A DNA stretch of 64,000 nucleotides from Diogma glabrata (taxonomy: Eukaryota; Arthropoda; Insecta; Diptera; Cylindrotomidae): contig OY856186.1 of assembly GCA_963693315.1 (NCBI GenBank), positions 233,936,046 through 234,000,045 of the forward strand. Direction: 5' to 3'. The position numbers were made by a program, and so were the translations under genes. Below the pieces are notes generated by a model, which was given only the letters and a program-made list of their open reading frames with translations, was not told the origin of the DNA and did no database searches. The first letter of the stretch is position 1. Every line of letters begins with the position of its first letter. This document shows, in pieces, positions 10,253 through 22,670 of this stretch.

Positions 10253-12583
10253 AAATATGGAGAGGCTGAAATCTCACAGCTCTAAGATATCAAGACTTCA
10301 GTCTGGGTTAAGGATTTTGATAAAGTTTTTGGGAAAAAACTTTTTTGAGGACATGGTTTTTAGTTTTGGACAGTGATGTATATCAAACATAAAACTCTTT
10401 GTTAAAGTACATGTATTTTTTTTATCACCGTTTAAAAATTTATTACAAAACTAAGACGAAACATCAATACGTGAAAATTATAACAGATTATAAATTAACA
10501 TAATTTAGTGAAAATATGATACAATTAGCAAACTACTCAAAAACCTCTCCATTTAGCGTTTCGAGAATATATTACAAAATCACAAATTCATATTTCTTTC
10601 AAAATTCCAAAAATATTGTAACAATTAAATAAAATCAAACTTTTTTTAAAATTCTAAAAATATTCCAAAAATTATTACAAAATCAAAGATTAAAACATTT
10701 TTCAAAAATTCTAAATATTTTGCAAAATATAAAACAAAATAAAAAGTTGAAACTTTTTTCAAAATTCCAAAAATATTCCAAAAATTAGAATAAAATCAAA
10801 TATTTAAAGTTTTTCTAAATTCTAATAATATTCCGAAAATTCTTAAAAATTCAAATTTTTCCCAAAATTCTAAAAATATCGCAAAAAGTAAAACAATACC
10901 AAAATTTTTTTCAAAATTCCAAAAATTATAATAAAATCAAAATTTTAAAATTTTTCAAAATTCTAAAAATATTCCAAAAATTCTTACAAAATCAAAAATT
11001 GAAACTTTTTTCAAAATTCTAAATATATATAAAAAAATTCACAAATTCTATTTTTTTTTCAAAATTCCAAAAATATTGCAAAAATTATAACAAAATTAAA
11101 AATTAAAACTTTTTCCAAAATTCTAAAAATAATGCAAAAGTTATTACAAAATCAAAAATACAAACTTTTTTCAAAATTTCAAAAATATTTCAAAAACAAT
11201 AACAAATTCAAAAATTTCCATGTCCAATTTCATATTCAATTATATTTACGTCATACAAACAGCTAAATTTTTTTCCAAAAAAATAAATGACTTGACATTA
11301 TTTTTTCACAAACTTATAATGCAATAAAATTCTCAATAATATAATAATAATTTCATGTTCATTGCATTTCATTTCATCCAAATAACTAATTTTATTTTTT
11401 TCTAAAAAAATAAATGAAAATCATTCTTTTGACATGGCATTATTTTTTTGACAAACTTATGATGCCATAATTCTCAATAATAATAATAAAATTTCATGTC
11501 ATACAAATAATTAATTTTGCTTTTTCCAAAAAATTGGGTAAAAAAATATATAAAAATTTTTCTTTTGACACACTTGACAACATTTTTTTGAAAACTTATA
11601 ATCCCATAATTCTCAATAATTAATAATAAAATTTCAAGTCAAACAAATTATTAATTTTTTTTTCCAAAAAATAGTGTGAAATAATAAATAAAAATCTTTC
11701 TTTTGACACACTTGACAACATTTTTTTGACAAACTTCTTATGCAATAAAATTCTCAATAATAATAATTTCATGTTCATTATACATTTCATTTCATACAAA
11801 TAACTAATTTAATTTTTATTAAAAAATAAATGATAATCATTCTTTTGACACACTTGACATTATTTTTTGACAAACTTATAATGCCATAATTCTCAATAAT
11901 AATAATAAAATTTCACGTCATACAAATAGTTAATTTTATTTTTTTCTAAAAAATAGGGTAAAAAATAAATAAAAATCATTCTTGTCACTTGACAATATTT
12001 TTTTGACTAACTTATAATGCCATAATTCTCAATAATAACAATAATATAATTTCATGTCATACAAATAATTAATTTTAAATTTTGCCAAAAAATTGGGTAA
12101 AATAATAAATTAAATTTTTCTTTTGACACACTTGCAACATTTTTTTGACAAACTTATAATGCAATAATCAACTTTTTGATCTCACATATCAATCTCGACC
12201 ATCAAGATTTCTCCAAATTCTTTGTTCCTACTTATTATCACTTAAAATGAACGTTTTTAAGCAAAAAAATGTATATTTCCTTGTTTTGACACACTTGACG
12301 ATTTTTTTGACACACTTCCGGTACAGTTATCGAACACATCGTCCTTTCGGCTCTTACCATTGAGTGTACCTATTTTTAGAAACCAAAATTTTAAAAACCC
12401 CTCAAGCCGTTTTTCATCAAGCCTGTGACGGCCGGCAGACAGACATGCATTTTTTTTTGCTTTATTAGGATTAGTAGGTTTCTAAAACGTCGAGAAATGC
12501 CAAAAAAAGGGGGGGGGGGGGTAAGAATTTCACTTTTGGCTCATGAATGTGATACTTAGGTCTTTCAGACCGAAGTAATTTCA
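10253..12583 (+). repeat. Minisatellite-bearing element, copy 1
   Basis: A 2.3 kb element defined by comparison with the inverted copy at 18947-21122. In order: a conserved left end (GGAGAGGCTGAAATCTCACA, AAGACTTC, GGGTTAAGGATTTTGAT), an array of imperfect ~50 bp units (AAAATTCCAAAAATATT and ACAAAATCAAAAATT words, about 10550-11220), a second array of ~115-140 bp units (CATAATTCTCAATAATAATA, TTTCATGTCATACAAATAA, TTTTGACACACTTGACA words, about 11270-12310), and a conserved right end with AACGTCGAGAAATGCC, ACTTAGGTCTTTCAGACC. Both ends can form a hairpin (ATCTCACAGCTCTAAGAT near the left, GGTCTTTCAGACC near the right). There is no coding frame. Internal minisatellites and subterminal hairpins without clear terminal repeats recall Helentron-type elements, but this is inference. 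Confidence 0.75.
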
Positions 12584-13397
12584 GCAGAAACTTCACTACT
12601 ATAGAATAGTCAAACTCATCCATTACTTATTTATTGTAAGTGAAATCAATAATGGAGTTAGTGAAATAAATGTGAACATAGCATGTAAAACCCATGCAGA
12701 ATATTTAGAATAAAAATAGCATAGAATACAGAATAAAATATAGAACAAAAGAAAATTGTGGTACATATTTTGAAAGCCATTTTTATGTTTTAAATTAGAA
12801 TTTTATTAATTTTAATTTTTTTGGGACATTAAAGTTAATTTAATAAAGCAATAATTTTTTTCAAAGAGATGGTTCTTCCACCTTTCTGTATGATTTTGAC
12901 GCGCCAGTTTTTCCTGAAATTAAAAATTATTATAACAAAACATTATTGTAACAAATACTGAAGCTTCTTCGATTTTCTGTACCGTTAATCACTATTGATT
13001 TGTATATTTTTTTTAACACAATATTTCACTTTTAAACAAAAACTGATAAAAATACAAGTATGTATTAATAATATATTAAATATATTAAAAGTTGCAGCTC
13101 TAAAAGTAAAAACAAAACTAGAAAAATTTGTTGACTATCTTTACAAGATGTATCAAAAAGAATCATAAAATGCAACAAGAGTAAAGAGAGGGATTGTAAA
13201 ATTTTATTTGCTGATAATTATCATGAAACTAATTAAGAATTTCATCAAAATATTCATCACAGGATCCCTTATTTATTTCTTTTAAGAAATACAATGAAAA
13301 TATCATAAATACTTTAATATTTTTAAGTTATCTGTAGTTGTTTAATATTTTTTTTGTAAATTGTATTAGTAAACTGGTGAACAATTTTTACTAGTGA
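12584..13397. other. AT-rich spacer, nothing recognised
   Basis: No coding frame, no clear repeat. Confidence 0.5.
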
Positions 13398-14811
13398 GGG
13401 TTTACAATATGTGTCACAACAACACATAAACACCTTTTAAGACGTTGGTCCCACAACAACTTGCGCTCTAAGGTGTTGATGAACGCAGAGGTTTTTTAAC
13501 CCTCTGCGGATTGAAACCACCTGAGACTATGAATTCCGGCAAACTATTCCATTTGTATGCAGTTCGGACAAAGAAGTCTTTCTGCGATCTGCCAGTATGA
13601 CAGGGGATCTCGACAGGCGGGATCTCGACCCTTTGACTGGTTGCGCTAGCCGATTGTCGAATGGAACGGGGTAAGAATAAGTTTGAGGCATGATGCTGCT
13701 GATTTCATCTGAGCACTGTTGATGACAATATTTGTAAAAAACAACGAGGTCAGCAACAGCGCGACGATGTCGTAGGGAATCAAGTTTTGATGTCAAATCT
13801 CGATCAACCACAATTTGTATAGCCCGCTTTTGAACAAAGTCTAAGAGGGCCACGATGGAAACAGAAGCAGCACCCCAAACTTGACAACAGTCCTCCATGC
13901 AGGGTCAATTGTATGACTTATAAACATGGAGGAATTGATATAGAGTGAAAATTTTTTTCCATCTATTTAGGAGGCCGAGTTTTCCATCGCCATTACATGA
14001 TCGTTCCAGAGTAGGTCATTTGAAACTGTGACACCCAATAAACGAATGTTTTTACATTCACCCTTTGATCTGGAAACAATCAACAGCTGTGTTTTGGTAG
14101 AGTTGAAATTTACCAGGTTTTGGTCGCCCCAATCTGCGACTTTTTTAGGTCTTTATTAACGTTTATGGTAGTGTCTCTCCGGGCGGGATTAATTCGTTCG
14201 TGCATTTTACCTTTTGAAGGGAGGGGCTCGAACGACTTGTGCAGAGTACTATCATCTGCTCATCAACTATTTATTGGGTTGCTGGTGATTTTCAACAATT
14301 TGTTGATATAAATCAAAAATAGGGTTAGGGACAATACTGATCCTTGAGGTACAGCAGCGTTAATTAGCTTAGACTCAGACGAAAATCCGTGTAAGGGGAC
14401 CGAAATGTATCGGTTAGATAGAAAATTTTGAATCAGCTTCACAAAATTGGAATGAAAACCATACGCAACGAGTTTGTTGATTAACTTGGCATGCCAGACT
14501 CGTTCGAATGCCTTGGAGATGTCTAAAGCGAAAACGTATGTTTCACCACCTTTATCAAGTATGCTGTTCCAACAATGCGCTACATATTTTAATAGATCGG
14601 TAGTTGATCTTTTGTTTCGAAAACCGTATTGGCTGTCGGCTATTAAATGATTTGCCTCCAAAAATTTTGAAATGTGTATTAATATAATGCTCGTAGACTT
14701 TGGATAGGACCGATAGTAAAGCTATTGGCCTATAATTTAATATATTGGATTTTGGTCCCTTTTTGGGACGGGCTGGACATTTGCCAACTTCCAGCACGAG
14801 GGAAATATACC
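13398..14811 (-). pseudogene. Broken LINE, RT catalytic and C-terminal part
   Basis: Reading down the minus strand from 14811: a thumb-proximal segment (PSCWKLANVQPVPKKG), LNYRPIALLSVLSKVYE (80 codon frame ending 14555), then YGFRNKRSTTDLLKYV, LDISKAFERVWHAKL and the AVPQGSVLS motif (14263-14661), an ADDSTLHK box near 14240 behind two stops, and the C-terminal segment EDCCQVWGAASVS...LDSLRHRRAVADL (13527-13898). The order and wording match the LINE at 717-2937, so it is the same clade. Multiple stops and frame changes make it inactive. The 3' UTR reaches about 13398 and matches the stray LINE end at 9530-9604. Confidence 0.85.
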
Positions 14812-15933
14812 AGTTATGTAGTGTAATTACCTGGATTTGGACCTTTCATGACATACAGAAACCTCCCCACACGAATCTTAACATGGGAATCTCACATCAA
14901 AGTTCTTCCTTAACCTAACATCCTACAACACAAAAAATATATAAAGGGAAAAATAAAACATATATTCATATAAAAGTAAGACAAAAAAATGAACTTGCTT
15001 GGTGAAGATGACGACTTGGTTAGCTGCCACTTCACAGATTTGTCCCAAAAATAATCGGCTTGAGGTATACAATTATCTCGAACTTCCTTTGGTATGATCC
15101 CTTCTTGAAAATTGTTCTCACAGTTTTAAATCACAGGAATTTATATTATTATCGATGTTTATATATATAAGCCAACATATGACTGACGTTTTAGTAGAAG
15201 ATCAGCTTATCTTAATATCGCATCCACACCACGATCGTATTATTGTTCTTGATTTTAAAAAAATTCAAGAATCGAACTGATGGTACTTCAATCGAATAAT
15301 CCAGACTTTTGCATGTAGTTTTTTCTTGCTTTTAGGTAAGAATCATTAAATTTTTTTCTGTATCGTTCACTTTCTTTTGTATGATCATCAGGAATATCTT
15401 TTGTTTTATTTGTAGTTGATTTAACACATTGCGTTTTACTTCTAATTCTTTGTTATGAAATATTAATTAAAAACAAATAAAATATAATGACAATTAAATA
15501 ATATTTTCACTTTTCAATAGACTTTTTGACAGATTTTCCTTTTATTTTTGAAATTAACATTTAATTTACTTGTTTTGTTTGAAAAGCTTAAACACGGAAT
15601 AATATGTTTTAACTTGTAAAATAGAAAACGAATTAAAAAAATTCTTTTTGGGAAAAAATGTGGTTTCATTTTTGACATCTTTTTAATGAGCCAAAAAAAC
15701 GAAGGTTGAGCAAAACTGAGTGATAAATCTCTGTTCGTTAAAATTGAAAATAAAATTGGTGCGTTCGTTTATTTTTATAATTGTAATTCGAAATTGAACT
15801 AGCCGTTAATTATTAGAAAATTTTAAAATTATTATTAATGTAAAAATGAACTGAAATTATTGAAATAAATTTTTATTGAATTAGAAAAAGAAGATGAATT
15901 GGTTTTATTATTGTTTAGGTGAATATAGCGGAC
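14812..15933. mobile_element. 1.1 kb insert of unknown type inside the LINE
   Basis: The LINE reading frame stops at GGTATATTTCCCTCGTGC (minus strand, about 14811) and resumes at about 15934 with the residues that should come directly before it (KIFYQSYC then GIFPSCWK). What lies between is therefore an insertion. It has no coding frame. The ends show only weak inverted similarity (GTTATGTAGTGTAATTACC against GTAACGTCCGCTATATTCACC) and I could not fix a target duplication, so its class is open. Confidence 0.65.
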
Positions 15934-16765
15934 GTTACAGTAGGATTGGTAGAATATCTTAGTCAAAGCTGGTGCAAGTTCTTTAGAAAAGGTTTTTAAA
16001 ATAATGGGTGGAATGTTGTCCATTCCTGTGGCTTTGCGGATGTTTAACCCCTTTAAAAGTTTAGCGACTATTTTGGGTTTGAAGTGGAGTTCATTCATAT
16101 TAACTCCTGAAGACTGGATTTGGGGTATTTCTTCAGGAGTTTCCAAAACAATGGAGTTCAGAGCAAAGCGTTCAGGGAACAAGTTAGATTTTCTTGCGGG
16201 ATCATTGACGATTGAATCACCATCAATAAATAATAGGGGGAATAGAAGATTTTGTACCAGAATTTAAAGAATTAATGGCACTGTAGAAACTCTTGGAAGT
16301 TTTGTTATGAATCCATACATTAAATGATCTACGTTTGTTTCTAAGTGCCGCTTTGACAGCTTTCGAATACAAGTATTTTTGTTTGGGTTTTACTATGGAG
16401 AAAGGGACGAAATAAATTGATAGCAAATTGGATGGTTTCTGTAATGTTTTAAGCAGAAACATTTACACTGACAGTGTAAAAACAATGACGGTCGAAAGGG
16501 AAACCATGGAAAAATTTTGAAGACACTTTTATCCATTTTTGAGTAGTGAAATATTTTACTGGGTTCGGTAGCTGTAGTTTTAAGTAAATCAGTTTTGATA
16601 ACTGATGAATTTAAAAAATGATCAAAATTTCCAATACTACCTTTCGCGACACCGACACTCGTAATATCTTGCATTGTGGTAAGAGAGAGATCTAAAAGAA
16701 AACTATTATCACCGCCACTACGGGGAGTGAAAGTTGGGTTTTAATAATTTGGGATAGGCCCACTA
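15934..16765 (-). pseudogene. Broken LINE, endonuclease end and RT start
   Basis: The 5' half of the LINE whose 3' half is at 13398-14811. From the top of the minus strand: the end of the endonuclease (TPRSGGDNSFLLDLSLTTMQ, then GSIGNFDHF in place of the usual SDH), a linker (SKAVKAALRNKRRSFNVW and SKSFYSAINSLNSGTKS), and the RT start (FPERFALNSIVLETPEE, IRKATGMDNIPPIILKTFSK, LAPALTKIFYQSYC). Frames change at about 16230 and 16440. The N-terminal part of the endonuclease and any ORF1 are absent. Confidence 0.8.
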
Positions 16766-16789
16766 TTGCATGCGATAAGAGAAAGTCGA

Positions 16790-17240
16790 ATCGCGACACA
16801 AAACTGCATCTATAAGAAATTTAATCAAATTCTTGATTATACAGATGATATGGCGGTTCTTAGATGTAAACCAAGCGATATCAAGCAAAGCGAAATCTTT
16901 CACAGTTTGAAAGAAATTTCAAATAACTTTAAAATTGTAACAACGTCCAGGGAATTTTCTGGCGGAAATCTAGAAACTAACGACTATGAATTAGAACGCA
17001 TGGAAAACTTAAAATAGCTCGAGTCTATCATAAAATCGTCAATTAACATGTAGGCAGATGTCATAGCCCAAGTCGTGCCACGCACACTCAAAACTTTTGG
17101 AAATAAAACATCTTTCGTGTTAGTCTAAACTCAAACTTTACGAAACAATAATTTCACCTGTGCTAATCTATAGAAGTGAAAACTGCAAACCGACTACCAA
17201 GGATGGTAGAATTCTATTATCATTATAGAATTTTATTTTA
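16790..17240 (+). pseudogene. RT fragment of another LINE
   Basis: A 5'- and 3'-truncated fragment on the plus strand with ILDYTDDMAVL, a degraded YADD box, followed by HSLKEISNNF and further downstream, past two stops, the segment LESIIKSSINM and LKTFGNKTSF. This pattern (YADD, then a helix, then a stretch about aligned with the 'IYLGSxI' region) fits the palm and thumb of a LINE RT. It is not the same family as the LINE directly to its left. Confidence 0.45.
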
Positions 17241-17576
17241 TATCAACAATCGGGTGGGAAGTTAACTAAAGAATAATATATGGTCCATATAAAATTGCTG
17301 AAAATCAGTTTATAATCCGTTTATTTTCAAAAATTACTTAAAACCAATCAAGTTTGAAGATCATTCACCTAAAAGCCAAAATGACATTGCATTTCTTATG
17401 TCATTTTAACAATTAATAAACTATTTTAATTTAAAAAAAAAACTACAACATTCCTCAATAATCTAAACCTTAATAATCTAAATAAAAATCTTTTTATGAC
17501 ACAAAATTATTATTTTTAATTAATAAATCTATATTTTAAGCGCTCTTGGCATTTCAATTTCTTTTATTTTTATTAT
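17241..17576. other. 3' flank of the Pin1-like gene
   Basis: AT-rich. It would carry the 3' UTR of the gene at 17577-18189 (minus strand). No clear repeat was seen. Confidence 0.4.
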
Positions 17577-18189
17577 TTAAAGTGTTCGTAGTATAAGATG
17601 AAATCCTGACTCTGTCTCAACAACAGCGGACATTTCGCCAACTTTTAAACTAAATGCAACATCTTCAAATGGTTGCTGCATTTCGCCGCGTCCAAATAAT
17701 CCTAAATCACCATTACGTTTGGCTGAGCTACAGTCGGAATAATTTTTAGCTAATTCAGATAATGTTGTTTTACCTGCATCGATCTATAACAAAAATAGTA
17801 CTTTAGAGATAGAATGTTACGATATTTTATGATATTCTGTACCTGTTTCTTATACTCTTCTAAAATTTTTCTTGCTTCCTCTTTTGATCTCACTATTTTT
17901 TGCCCTCGCCACGAACTGGAACGTCGACTTTTGTTATGTTTTACTAATAAATGAGAAGCTTGAATTTGACTTGGTTTAGCTGGTGATGTTGGTAGATCCC
18001 ATTGTGACTCGTTCGTATAAACATTGAAATAATAATGGATATCTGGAGAAAAAATATAGATTTATGATTTAATATAACCTCACTTATATTATAAATAAGT
18101 TTTTTAACAGAGGAAAAACAAATACCCGTTGATCGGCTTAATATTTTTTTCCAACCAGCTGGAATTAAATCATCAGTTGAATCTGCCAT
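17577..18189 (-). CDS. dod: Pin1/dodo-type peptidyl-prolyl cis-trans isomerase
   Basis: A complete three-exon host gene. Exons: 18126-18189, 17843-18042 and 17577-17783; introns of 83 and 59 bp have GT-AG ends. The spliced product has 156 residues, near the 163-166 of human PIN1 and fly dodo. Residues 7-40 form a WW domain (AGWKKILSRS, YYFNVYTNESQW, with W13 and W36), and residues 50-156 the parvulin domain. Residues that match the human active site are present: H52 (H59), the phosphate-binding K56, R61 and R62 (K63, R68, R69), C106 (C113) and H150 (H157). In this family the protein isomerises phospho-Ser/Thr-Pro bonds and takes part in cell-cycle and signalling control in the nucleus and cytoplasm. 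The start is the only ATG in frame before the WW domain. No damage was seen. It sits in a gap between two inverted copies of a repetitive element. Confidence 0.93.
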
Positions 18190-18946
18190 TAATAAAATAA
18201 AAATGATTTAATCAAATTTGCTTTAATAATAAGTACACACAAGAAGACAGTTAAATATTTTACAATGTATGTATATAAATAGGAAAAATAGGATACGACA
18301 TACGTTTTAAATTAAGGCAATTTTTTAGTATAAATTGGTTAATTAAATTTACAAAAGATGAATTCCAATTAAAAGGTACTAAATTTGTATAGGTATGTAA
18401 ATATTGTGTTCTAAATAATGCCCTCTAAATCTAAAGCCTTAAAACTTATTTTTCTTTATTCAATCCCAAGGTTGTGTGAAGCGAACATTGTAAGTGTTAG
18501 TTTTTCTGCTAATCAGATTCCTTTAATTTCCGTCAGCTCGTTAGCTTTTGAGACAACATGCGTTGACCACAACGATTCGAGTATTGTTCTGTACTATTTC
18601 TGATACTTAAGTTTTAGTTTCTTCTGTCTCTTCATCGTGATATGAAATATCAATACTAACATTAACCATCCCTCTCCAAAGTATTTTTGGTTATTACCAA
18701 ATGTGGTTGCGATAGTTTTTAAAAAATTTATGGATTCACAGTTCACACTATACCTCTATACTGACCATTAATCTTTCTTGAATAATGATTGTATCTATTA
18801 TCTAAAGTAAAACTAGGCCGTTTATAAATTATGATAAAAAATCCTTATATGCTATTTGCATATATGAATTAACGTGAGAACATATCACTGCACTCAACAA
18901 AAGTAAAGGAAAATTCTACGAAATTCACACACAAATTTTGTATAAT
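18190..18946. other. Upstream flank of the Pin1-like gene
   Basis: Probable promoter and 5' region of the gene on the minus strand. I cannot identify a TATA box or other defined element. Near 18867-18890 a segment (AATTAACGTGAGAACATATCAC) resembles 9142-9165, which suggests old repeat debris. Confidence 0.4.
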
Positions 18947-21122
18947 TACTTCGGTCTGAAAGACCTAAGTATTACATTCATGAGCTCAAAGTGAAATTCT
19001 TACCCCCACTTTTTTGGCATTTCTCGACGTTTTAGGACCTACTGATTCTAAAAAAGCAAAAAAAAAAATGTATGTCTGTCTGCCGGCCGACCTACGCTGC
19101 AGGGAAAACCACTGGAGGGATTTCAAAAATTTTTTTTTCTAAAAATAGGTATACTCAAGAGACAGGTCCGAAAGGACGCTGTGCTCGATAATTGTACCGG
19201 AAGTGTGTCAAAAAAATCGTCAAGTGTGTCAAAACAAGGAAATTTGCATATTTTTTGCTTAAAAAACGTTCATTTTAAGTGATTACGAGTAGGACATTGA
19301 ACTTCGAGAAATATTGATAGTCGGGATTGAATATTTTTATTTATTATTTTATCCAATTTTTCGGAAAAAAAATTAAATTAAAATTTTGTTTGAAATTTCA
19401 TTATTATTATTGAGAACTATGGCATTATAAGTTTGTCAAAAAAATGTTGTCAAGTGTGTCAAAAGAAAGATTTTTATTTATTTTTTTACCCAATTTTTTG
19501 GAAAAAAATAAAATAAATAATTTGTATGACGTGAAAATATATTATTATTATAGAGAATTATGGCATTATAAGTTTGTCAAAAAAATAATGTCAAGCTTGT
19601 CAAAAAATGATTTCATTGAATTTTTAGCCAGTTTTTTGGGGAAAAAAATGTAGCTGTTTTTATGACGTAAATGTAATTGAAAATGAAATTGAACACTGAA
19701 ATTTTTGAATTTGTTATAGTTTTTGAAATATTTTTGGAATTTTGAAAAAAGTTTTTTAGTTTTGATTTTGTAATAATTTTTGCAATATTTTTAGAAGTTT
19801 GGAAAAAGTTTTAATTTTTGATTTTGTAAGAATTTTTGGAATATTTTTAGAATGTTGAAAAAAGTTTGATTTTATTATAATTTTTACAATATTTTTGGAA
19901 TTTTGAAAGAAATATAAATTTGTGATTTTTTATATTTTCTCGAATCGCTAAATTGGAGGTTTTTGAATAGTTTGCTGAAAATGAAAATGAAATTGGACAT
20001 GGACATCTTTGAATTTGTTATAGTTTTTGAATATTTTTGGAATTTTGAAAAAGATTCAATTTTTGATTTTGTAATAATTTTTGGAATATTTTTAGAATGT
20101 TGAAAAAAGTTTGATTTTATTATAATTTTTACAATATTTTTGGAATTTTGAAAGAAATATGAATTTGTGATTTTGTAATATTTTCTCTAATCGCTAAATT
20201 GAAGGTTTTTGAATAGTTTGCTGAAAATGAAAATGAAATCTGACTTGGACATCTTTGAATTTGTTATAGTTTTTGAAATATTTTTGGAATTTTGAAAAAA
20301 AATGTATTTTTGATTTTGTAATAATTTTTGCAATATTTTTAGAATCTTGGAAAAAGTTTCAATTTTTGATTTTGTAAGAATGTTTGGAATATTTTTAGAA
20401 TTTTAAAAAATTTAAAATTTTTGATTTTATTATAATTTTTGTTATTTTGGAAAAAGTTTCAATTTTTGATATTGTTATAATTTTTGCAATATTTTTAGTT
20501 TTGGAAAAAGTTTGAATTTTTGAATTTTTAAGAAATTTTGGAATATTATTAGAATTTAGAAAAAGTTTAAATATTTGATTTTATTCCAATTTTTGGAATT
20601 TTTTAGCATTTAAAAAAAAATTTTTTAATTTTATATATATTTTTAGAATTTTGAAAAAAGTTTCAATTTTTGAATTTTTAAGAATTTTTGGAATATTTTT
20701 AGAATTTAGAAAAAGTTTAAATATTTGATTTTATTCTAATTTTTGGAGTATTTGGAATTTTGAAAAAAGTTTCAATTGTTGATTTTGTATAATTTTTGCA
20801 GTATTTTCAGAATTTTTGAAAAAAGTTTAATACTAATATTTGATTTTGTAATAATTTTTGGAATATTTTTAGGATTTTGGAAAAAGTTTGATTTTATTTA
20901 TTTTTTACAATGTTTTTGGAATTTTGAAAGAAATATGAATTTGTGATTTTGTAATATTTTCTCGTAACATTAAATGGAGAGGTTTTTGAGTAGTTTGCTG
21001 AGTGTATCTAAAAACGATGTCCGCATAAAAGTTTTTTGCCGAAAACTATATCAAAATCCTTAACCCATACCGAAGTCTTGATATCTCAGAGCTGTGAGAT
21101 TTCAGCCCCTCCATATTTTAAT
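18947..21122 (-). repeat. Minisatellite-bearing element, copy 2 (inverted)
   Basis: The inverted partner of 10253-12583, about 2.2 kb. Starting from the left it has TTACTTCGGTCTGAAAGACC, GGCATTTCTCGACGTTTTAG, about three long units (TTTGTCAAAAAAATGTTGTC, AAGTGTGTCAAAAGAAAG words, 19200-19680), a long array of ~50 bp units (TTTTTGATTTTGTAATAATT, TTTGGAATATTTTTAGAATT words, 19680-20990) and the conserved end ATCTCAGAGCTGTGAGAT, TTTCAGCCCCTCC. Compared with copy 1 the array of long units is shorter and the array of short units longer, so the arrays change length independently. No protein is encoded. A stray internal duplication of the segment CGCTAAATTGxAGGTTTTTG (19950 and 20190) is present. 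Confidence 0.75.
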
Positions 21123-21487
21123 TTTAAAACATAGATTTTTTGATTTATTTACCGTTTTATTTAAATTTAAAGGTTTTTTCAAAAATTTAACCATTAGAGT
21201 TAAAAAAAATATTTAAAAATCATTTTCAAAAGACCAAAAAACTAATGTTTTTCAATTTAACATGGTTTTCATTTAAAGTTATATGAATTTTTTTTATTTT
21301 GGCCGTTTTTCAATCTAAGAATTCTTTTTTTTAAATTGAAATTTATTATTTCTTTCTGTGTGGGAACACACTTTTGTCACAAGGGCAAGATAGAAACTGT
21401 TAACGGTAGGAAGTACCAATGTAGGACAGCTCATAAACATCTGAGGAGTCTCAAATGAACCCTCCTTGTCCCTGAGGAGTCTCAGAT
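21123..21487. other. AT-rich spacer, nothing recognised
   Basis: AT-rich to about 21360, then a GC-richer stretch that may already belong to the LINE that follows. Confidence 0.4.
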
Positions 21488-22435
21488 TAACCCTCCTATG
21501 CCGCGCTGGAACAAGCTGTAGTGGCAGTTAATATGGCAATCACCAAGGCGTTTGAAGTCAGCTGCCCAATTGCTAAGGTAAAAGAGGACGCGTTTTGGTG
21601 GAGCAAGGAGTTGTCAAAATTAATAACAGAAGTACGGAGGCCCTTTAATAGAGCAAAATAATGCGGAAACTGGAAAGAGTATACCAGTGTGCTAACTACC
21701 TACAATAAGGAAATTAAGAAAGAAAAGAGGGGCAGCTTCAGAACCTTCTGTAATGATATCTCTGCAACGCCTGTAGCGGTTAGGCTGCATTAGCTTTGGA
21801 CGATGTCAAAATTAAAACTTCGGCGAGAAGGCCGGATGAAACACATACGCAGAGAATGAGCAGCAGAGAGTGCTCTTCTTATAGAAACACACTTTTGAGG
21901 AGGCATAGGCGCGTATGCAGAAAACGAGAGTAAGAAGAAAAGTAAAAGATCAAGCTCTGAGGACTGGAGGGTTGCTGCCTCACCGGCTGCCTCAGGACCG
22001 TATCAAATGGGCCAAAGGCACTTTCCATCCATAAAAATCACTAGGAGGGGATGGAATAGTCCCAACTTTCCTGCAGAGTGTTCAGAAGTGGTTATTATCT
22101 CACCTCCTCAGCATCTTCAGGGGCAGTCTGGCACTTGCGCATATTTCAGAACCATGGAGAACGGTAAAAGTGATATTTATTCTGAAAGTAGGTAAGAAAG
22201 ATGTCACCCAGCCAAATTCTTATAAACCCACCACTTTAACATCTTTCATGTTAAAAACGATGGCGAAGATGATCGACAACCACATACGAACCAATACCTT
22301 GGTGAGACCGCCTTTGAAACATAGTCAACCCGCGTACAGAACGAGCAAATCAACAGAAACAATGATGAAAAACAATGCAAATCAACTACAGTTAAACATT
22401 TGTCCTGACAATAGAATGAGGTTGATTTAAAACAT
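21488..22435 (+). pseudogene. Jockey-like LINE fragment
   Basis: The plus strand encodes, with several stops and frame changes, a linker between endonuclease and RT (ALEQAVVAVNMAITKAFEVS, FWWSKELSKL, YTSVLTTYNKEIKKEKRGSF) and the first RT motifs (VIFILKVGKKDVTQPNSY, LTSFMLKTMAKMIDNHIRT, LKHSQPAYRTSKSTET). These are typical of Jockey-type elements. The 5' part and the catalytic palm are missing. It is a different family from the LINEs at 0.7, 13.4 and 34 kb. Confidence 0.75.
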
Positions 22436-22670
22436 AAAGTGTGCCTGCCATACACTATGACTTAAGTTGAATGAAGTTATTAGCTATTTTCATGAAACAA
22501 ATTTGCTTTTTATTATGAATTTTTCATTTCAAAACAGAAGTTTTTGAAATTGGTTGAATTATATTTAAATGTCACATAAACAGAACGTGCGGTTGTCTTA
22601 ACTACATCGTCCTAGCTTCTATAGCTGTTGAATCAATTTCGGGATTCGATTCACCATATTTGCTCTCGCA
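22396..22670 (+). repeat. Repeat family shared with 61.9-62.4 kb
   Basis: From TCCTGACAATAGAATGAGG through AAGTTATTAGCTATTTTCAT, TTTTTCATTTCAAAAC, CATCGTCCTAGC and GTTGAATCAATTTCGGG this stretch is similar to 61916-62400. The other copy has a palindromic insert between CTAGCT and GTTGAAT, so this copy represents the empty site. Confidence 0.65.

Noticed and set aside
10550..12310. A CRISPR-like array
   Set aside because: Units are imperfect, contiguous and without unique spacers; these are minisatellites in a eukaryotic element.
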